The notes under the pieces were generated by a model. That model was not told where the DNA came from and searched no databases. It saw only the letters and a program-made list of their open reading frames with translations. Position numbers and translations under genes: made by a program. Below are positions 59,544-64,000 of a DNA stretch of 64,000 nt, one piece after another (position 1 is the stretch's first letter; every line of letters begins with the position of its first letter). The stretch is from positions 1 to 64,000 of the forward strand of contig NW_023501081.1 in the NCBI RefSeq assembly GCF_014066305.1, given 5' to 3'. The stretch is from Letharia columbiana. Its lineage: Eukaryota; Ascomycota; Lecanoromycetes; Lecanorales; Parmeliaceae.

Positions 59544-59790
59544 TTATTACTATATAAGCTAAGACGATTAATTATAATAATATATATATATTAAAAGATA
59601 TTATTATAAGATAAATTTAGATTTATAAATTAAATTTATAAAAAGTAATTAACTTTTAAATATAACTTCGAGATTAGATTCGACTCTCGAATATTAATTA
59701 AAAAGATATAATATAATATATTATATTAATCTATTATATTATACTCTAATAAGATATAAGATATTAATATTTATATAATCTTATATTTAA
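59544..59790. other. AT-rich spacer between H copies 6 and 7
   Basis: About 250 bp of mutated DNA with one less altered patch (AACTTCGAGATTAGATTCGAC near 59,665). No gene or known repeat. Confidence 0.4.
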
Positions 59791-61478
59791 TTAATATATA
59801 TAAAAGAATAAGATAGAATTAAGCTTAAAAATTTTAAATTTATATATATAGCTAATTATTAATTCGAGTTCTCTACGCTTTTTAGCTAGACTATCTAAGT
59901 TAGCCCGCTAGCCCTCTCGCGCTTTCTTATTAAAAATTTATATATAAAAGGTTTATACTCTAAAATAACTATCTTTCTAAGAATATTATTATTTTATAAT
60001 TTCGTAAATTATAGAGTTTAATATACGCTTTCTAACGCTATAAAAATAATAAAGTTTAATTTACTATTAATAAATTAAATTAATATTTAAATATCGTAGT
60101 TATATTAAACGCGTTCGAAATCGAATAATAATTCTTTTATCTATTTATATAATTATTATTCTTTTACTACTCTATTAATTCTATTAATTTTATTAATATA
60201 AATACAATTATTTTCGATATCTCTTATTTAAAGATTATTTAATATTTAAAATATATATATCTCTTTTATTCGTCTTTTAAAGTCTTTATTAATACTCTTA
60301 GATTATCTCTTAACGAATTTATTATTATTAATAATCGAGGCCGCAGTTTAATAGCTATTTATTATTACTTATAAACGCGTTAAAAGACTTTTAAAAAGAG
60401 CTTAAACGAATTTATAGCTATCGTTCTCTTCTATATACTTCTTTTAAATTAGCGATACTCGACTAGTCGCTTAATTAATACTATTTATTTTATTAGCTTA
60501 ATAATTTACTTAGTTAAATCGTTAATTAATTACTTACTTATTTACTTAATTAATTACTTAACTAGCTACTTAGTCTAATACTCTATAAGAAAAGAAGTAA
60601 GAGAAGAAATTATAAAAGATAAATATGGAGAGTACTATAAAGAATACTATAAAGAATACTACGGAGAAATTAAGCGATAATAAGACTATTATTATTAAGA
60701 ATACGACTTAGCTCTTTAAGATTCTACGTTATATACTCTCTACGATTTTATATTAAATTATTACTTAGTAAGCGAAGAATACTATTATAACTTAGTTTAT
60801 TATCTTTATTATATTAAGAAGTAAGAGAAGAAATTATAATAGATAAATACGAAGAATATTACGAAGAAATTAAGCGATAATAAGATTATTATCGTTAAGA
60901 ATATAACTTAGCTCTTTAAAATCTTACGTTATATACTCTTTACGATTTTATATTAAATTATTATTTAATAAGCGAAGAATACTACTATAATTTAACTTAT
61001 TATCTCGATTATATTAATATAATATATTATTATAATAACGTTATAAGAGAAGAATCTATTACGACGCTTATAGTTAATTAAGTCTCTATAGAAGAAATAT
61101 TAAATAATATATATTTAAACGAATTAAAGCTATTTTATTATTTAAAAGATTTTACTATAATAGAAGATATTATAAAATTTACATTACTAATTAATACGTT
61201 ATCTTTATTTCTTTTCGATATTTTAATACTTCTTACTATAAGAATATAGTCTTTCTTTATTTTTTATAAATAATTATTACGAATTAATTCTTTATACTCG
61301 ATATATCTTTCTAATTAAGTCTTAGCGCGTCTCTCTTTATATATATATATCTATAGATTATATAAATTAATAAAATAACTTTATACTATATTAATATTAT
61401 ATAATATTAAGAACTATTTCTTAATAAAAATTTTAATTAAAAAAATAGATTATAAATTTAATTTATAGATTTAAACTT
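59791..61478 (+). mobile_element. H element copy 7 (1,688 bp)
   Basis: Starts TTAATATATATAAAAGAAT after an A and ends ..TTAAACTTA before a T, in the copy 3 orientation. It retains the leader segment missing from copy 4 (60,215-60,340) and about two internal tandem units (60,600-61,010). Heavily RIP-mutated. It provides the uninterrupted text at 61,032/61,033 into which copy 5 inserted in copy 3. Confidence 0.7.
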
Positions 61479-61835
61479 ATAAGATATAAAATCTTAGCGA
61501 TATATATTATAAGATAATATATTTATAATATTATATTATAAATAATTAGAATTTCTATATTTAAAAGTATAAAGTAGTTATTCTAATTATTATTCTAATT
61601 AAAGATTAATCGTATTTATTCTTATTTAATAAATTCGATATAATAGCTATTACTATTATAGCTATTACTATTATAATTATTATAATTATTATTATTACTA
61701 TTATAGCTTAGAATTAGAGTTAGAGTTAGTTTATTCTTCGTTAAACTCTAAAGTTAATTATATACTAATCTTTACTCTACGTTACTTATATATCGATATA
61801 CGAGTTTAGAATATATAGATAAGTTATAGTTCTAT
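61479..61835. other. AT-rich edge of the RIP island
   Basis: Includes a TATTACTATTATAATTATTA low-complexity run (61,640-61,700) and the ATTCTAATTATTATTCTAAT motif (61,578). Composition changes abruptly to normal at about 61,835. No gene. Confidence 0.5.
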
Positions 61836-62023
61836 GAAAATATGGTTAAGACATAAAAACTTCGGCTGGCACTCTTTTTCCCACCTGGTTTCTTTGTATT
61901 ATAAGTGCGTCCTGGGAATATACGTGTAAGGACGTGGAAACTGGACGTTATATGGTAGAGAACTCAATAGGCTAAGGAAGTATAGTTACCCAGGCTCACT
62001 CTCGCTACTAATCCGGACGGTGG

Positions 62024-62446
62024 TCATGCTTCATTGGCCGTAAGCAAGAGCCAAGGACATACGTGGTGGCAACTATTCCTCCAGATCTTCCAGGTTCGGG
62101 CAACCGAGGTCCAAGTGCCCACGACGGCTCGTAAGCCTCCGGTAAAATCAGCGGCGAGATACAGGTGCTTCACCTATCGGAGACGGCCATTAGTAGTTAA
62201 GCACCTTCGCAAAAGCGGTTCGATATCAAAGTCTTCTAATCCCCATTCCTCGGCGACGTGAAGGGTGACCGCTTGATACGGTATAGGAATGGTGCAGTTT
62301 TAGATGTTCTTGGAGACTTCGCAGAGCCTTTTGAGGTCTCTGCTATCACGAATCTACTTTGCATAAAACGCAGAACTTATAATTATTCAAGGAAGTACAC
62401 GTTCGAGAATCAGCTGGACAATCTCGGGCGGCAATTTATCCAGCAT
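62024..62446 (-). pseudogene. F-box protein pseudogene
   Basis: On the minus strand an ATG at 62,446 starts MLDKLPPEIVQLILER, a typical N-terminal F-box opening. A 45-bp intron with GT..AG borders (62,354-62,398) restores IRDSRDLKRLCEVSKN, the second half of the F-box. Without it the frame stops at once. The frame continues CTIPIPYQAVTLHVAEEWGL and NGRLR.VKHLYLAADFTGG, typical of fungal F-box proteins, but is broken by TAA (62,300-62,302) and TAG (62,174-62,176). Downstream text suggests a frame change (GCPNLEDLEE in another frame) and a short end at 62,024. Family members normally are several hundred residues with SCF ubiquitin-ligase substrate roles; this copy is truncated. Both stops fit C-to-T changes of CAA/CAG. 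The plus-strand ORFs here are shadows. Confidence 0.65.
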
Positions 62447-62756
62447 CTTTATCAAGTACGCAGCCGACCATCACGCACCCACAAACCACGTTCTCGAGCT
62501 TCCTCCAAAGCGTGTTGGTCTACAAGATTATCCGTTTCTTTCGGGTTGCCCTTCCTGTCTAATGTCGCGTCCGGGTCTAGCAATATCGATGGTGTAATTT
62601 CATACTGTATTTTAGTCTACAATAGCACTGTTTTCTTATCGACTCAGAAGCCCCAAATATCCATTTTGTTCTTGCCATTCACCTCCTTCAGATCGCCTCA
62701 ACCCTTCCACTGTGTTAGTCATGAACAACAGTTGAAGTGCTTGACTCACAAGATCA
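62447..62756. other. Intergenic region between F-box pseudogene and DUF4267 gene
   Basis: Normal composition with CpA/TpG present. It serves as upstream DNA of the F-box pseudogene and 3' flank of the DUF4267 gene, both on the minus strand. The plus-strand open stretch (to 62,806) has poor composition and overlaps both genes antisense, so it is not called. Confidence 0.5.
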
Positions 62757-63131
62757 TCAGCCAGCCAACCAGGTTCCCATGGCACCAACAATGCAACCAC
62801 CAATGATATGTGGCCAAGCTTCTTTCAGCCGCCCGTTATAACTCCAGACTGCCCAGGCATCCATGACTGGACCCCCAAGCGCCATCAAAGTCACCAAGCC
62901 CGCACTCTCCTGGTCCCCTCTGTACATGAACATGCCAATGGTGAGACCGAGAGAGAGATCTCTAGCACCCATAGGCTTGATGTAGGCCAGCGTGGCTCTA
63001 TCGCCAGGACGAGCGGTGACACCGAAGTTTTTGGAGCGGAGGATGGGGTTTAGTATGGTGGTGAGACCGGCGGTGGTGAGGAAGGTGGCAACGAGGTAGC
63101 CAATGGCAGGCTTGAGCGCATTGATGTCCAT
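62757..63131 (-). CDS. DUF4267 domain small integral membrane protein
   Basis: An intact single-exon ORF of 124 codons from ATG 63,131 to TGA 62,757, with a second TGA directly after. The start context AAACATGG is favourable. Four hydrophobic segments fit the DUF4267 layout: ~8-28 (GYLVATFLTTAGLTTIL), ~54-70 (GARDLSLGLTIGMFMY), ~76-96 (GLVTLMALGGPVMDAWAV) and ~105-123. The IKPMGARDLSLGL motif between segments is characteristic. Length matches the family (about 120-140 residues). The biochemical function of this family is not established; location is probably an internal or plasma membrane. Codon use and dinucleotides are normal, so the gene has escaped RIP despite lying ~1.3 kb from the repeat island. 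It is the only intact gene I can support. Confidence 0.85.
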   Translation of the reverse strand: MDINALKPAIGYLVATFLTTAGLTTILNPILRSKNFGVTARPGDRATLAYIKPMGARDLSLGLTIGMFMYRGDQESAGLVTLMALGGPVMDAWAVWSYNGRLKEAWPHIIGGCIVGAMGTWLAG

Positions 63132-63459
63132 GTTTCTTTGATGTTATTCTCTGTTTCAGATCCTAACGCTTTCCTAAAGCTTCAGCCAAGGCCGGGCTTG
63201 GCGTTGGAGGACCTACTCTAGACCTACTGACAGAAACGAGAGCTAGTCTAGGGAAGAGACGTAAGTCTAGGGCTTGTGCTTCGTCTCTGTGGTACTGATG
63301 TAGTAATTTTCTCGCTTCTTTGTGGGTTGAAGAAGGATGAAGGAAGAGTATCCGTAAGAGAATGAGAGGCGTGTCCGGGAATTCGGTGAAGTGCGCCCGG
63401 CCCGAGACCAAGGGAGCTAGCGTGCCAAGAGAATGGTATGTTCAATATCCCTCTCGCTG
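63132..63459 (-). promoter_or_regulatory. Upstream region of the DUF4267 gene
   Basis: Balanced base composition. A pyrimidine-rich stretch lies near the start codon (minus strand GATCTGAAACAGAGAAT). No TATA box or recognised factor site could be singled out. Two minus-strand ORFs here (63,163-63,445) lack supporting features and may be leader sequence. Confidence 0.3.
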
Positions 63460-63617
63460 TGTTCGGGGTGTTACACGCTAGTAGGGGCCAGATGTAGGGG
63501 TTATCATTTGTCCAATCACTGCGGCTTAAGATTTTTTTTACTCATGGGCGCGGCAAGCCTGAGTTGATCAATCAAGATCCCTATATCTGACCCCTGCTAG
63601 CGTGTACACCCCGAACA
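63460..63617. mobile_element. ~158-bp element with long terminal inverted repeats (MITE-like)
   Basis: TGTTCGGGGTGTTACACGCT (63,460) continues AGTAGGGGCCAGATGTAGGG. The right end read in reverse gives TGTTCGGGGTGTACACGCTA, then GCAGGGGTCAGATATAGGG. The inverted repeats are ~38 bp with four differences, around a ~75-bp centre containing a T8 run and TTGATCAATCAAG. No coding capacity. No clear target-site duplication, so the superfamily is open. It lies just upstream of the DUF4267 gene. Confidence 0.75.
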
Positions 63618-64000
63618 AAGGGGAAGGGATACCTTACTGGGATCAAATTCTACTAATACTTTGTATACCCTATAGTCTTTCCCCCAGGAGTTGAAGAAGC
63701 GTTTCTCATACGTCGATGGTCAGCTCAATCTTTTCCTAAGCCGACGACCGTGCCTGGGCTCTTCGAGAGCCCACTGCGCGCTCCGCGGCAACATCCTGCA
63801 CTGAAGCCAAGTCTTTTCAGACCCCTTAGGATCACACTTGCATTACACCCTCGGCAATATGTCACAGAGGCAGTAGAAAGTCGCACTTTGATATTTCCAG
63901 CGCCTCTTCAACACCAATTTCCATGGTATTTTGTGGTACTAGCCACATCTCGTCCATCTCGGTACGCCTAAGCGAGGTCTCAACATGCGAGATTGATTAT
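63618..64000. other. Host DNA, no assigned gene
   Basis: Normal composition. A 73-codon plus ORF (63,750-63,971, Pro/Arg-rich) and a short minus frame (MDEMWLVPQNTMEIGVEEAL from ~63,958) are both possible; neither shows a domain. The window ends before either could be judged. Confidence 0.35.

Noticed and set aside
62034..62806. Two plus-strand ORFs of 75 and 182 codons
   Set aside because: Antisense to the F-box pseudogene and the end of the DUF4267 gene; composition is not protein-like and no domain was seen.

Overview
The window looks like a filamentous ascomycete (Pezizomycotina) chromosome segment. Almost all of it is repetitive DNA damaged by repeat-induced point mutation (RIP). CpA and TpG are strongly depleted and TpA is raised. 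Coding traces carry TAA/TAG where Gln codons are expected. Repeat copies differ almost only by C-to-T and G-to-A changes. Only the last ~2.2 kb is ordinary single-copy DNA, and it holds the one convincing intact gene. The species cannot be named from the sequence.

Layout. 1-1,013: a very AT-rich deleted copy of an interspersed element, called H here. 1,014-5,160: two minisatellite arrays with an 18-bp unit. 5,161-7,400: a CTTA-rich array, then a less mutated patch with tRNA-like promoter motifs. 7,400-33,000: moderately RIP-mutated, CpG-rich wreckage of long transposon-like genes. No trace there has a recognisable domain, but several carry frame-preserving peptide repeats. The zone also has many short tandem duplications and a scattered ~22-bp palindrome. 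33,667-34,312: nineteen copies of a 34-bp unit. 34,330-50,300: extremely AT-rich, with no recognisable gene. 50,320-61,478: a nest of H elements inserted into one another. One of them (53,208-55,865) is nearly free of RIP and carries an internal ~200-bp tandem array. 61,835-64,000: normal composition, with an F-box pseudogene, an intact DUF4267 membrane-protein gene and a ~158-bp inverted-repeat element.

The most interesting structure is the H family. Its ends are consistent, it has no terminal inverted repeats and it has a palindrome just inside one end. It inserts between A and T; two nested insertions can be compared with uninterrupted sister copies and show no target-site duplication. These are Helitron-like properties, although the terminal bases do not match the canonical TC/CTRR exactly. 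The nested pair of a fresh copy (H4) and a mutated copy (H5) also shows RIP context directly: C before A or C is mutated, C before T is spared, C before G is intermediate.

The genes do not form a pathway. The right-hand genes are host genes at the edge of a heterochromatic repeat island. The F-box gene nearest the island carries nonsense codons of the kind RIP leakage would make.
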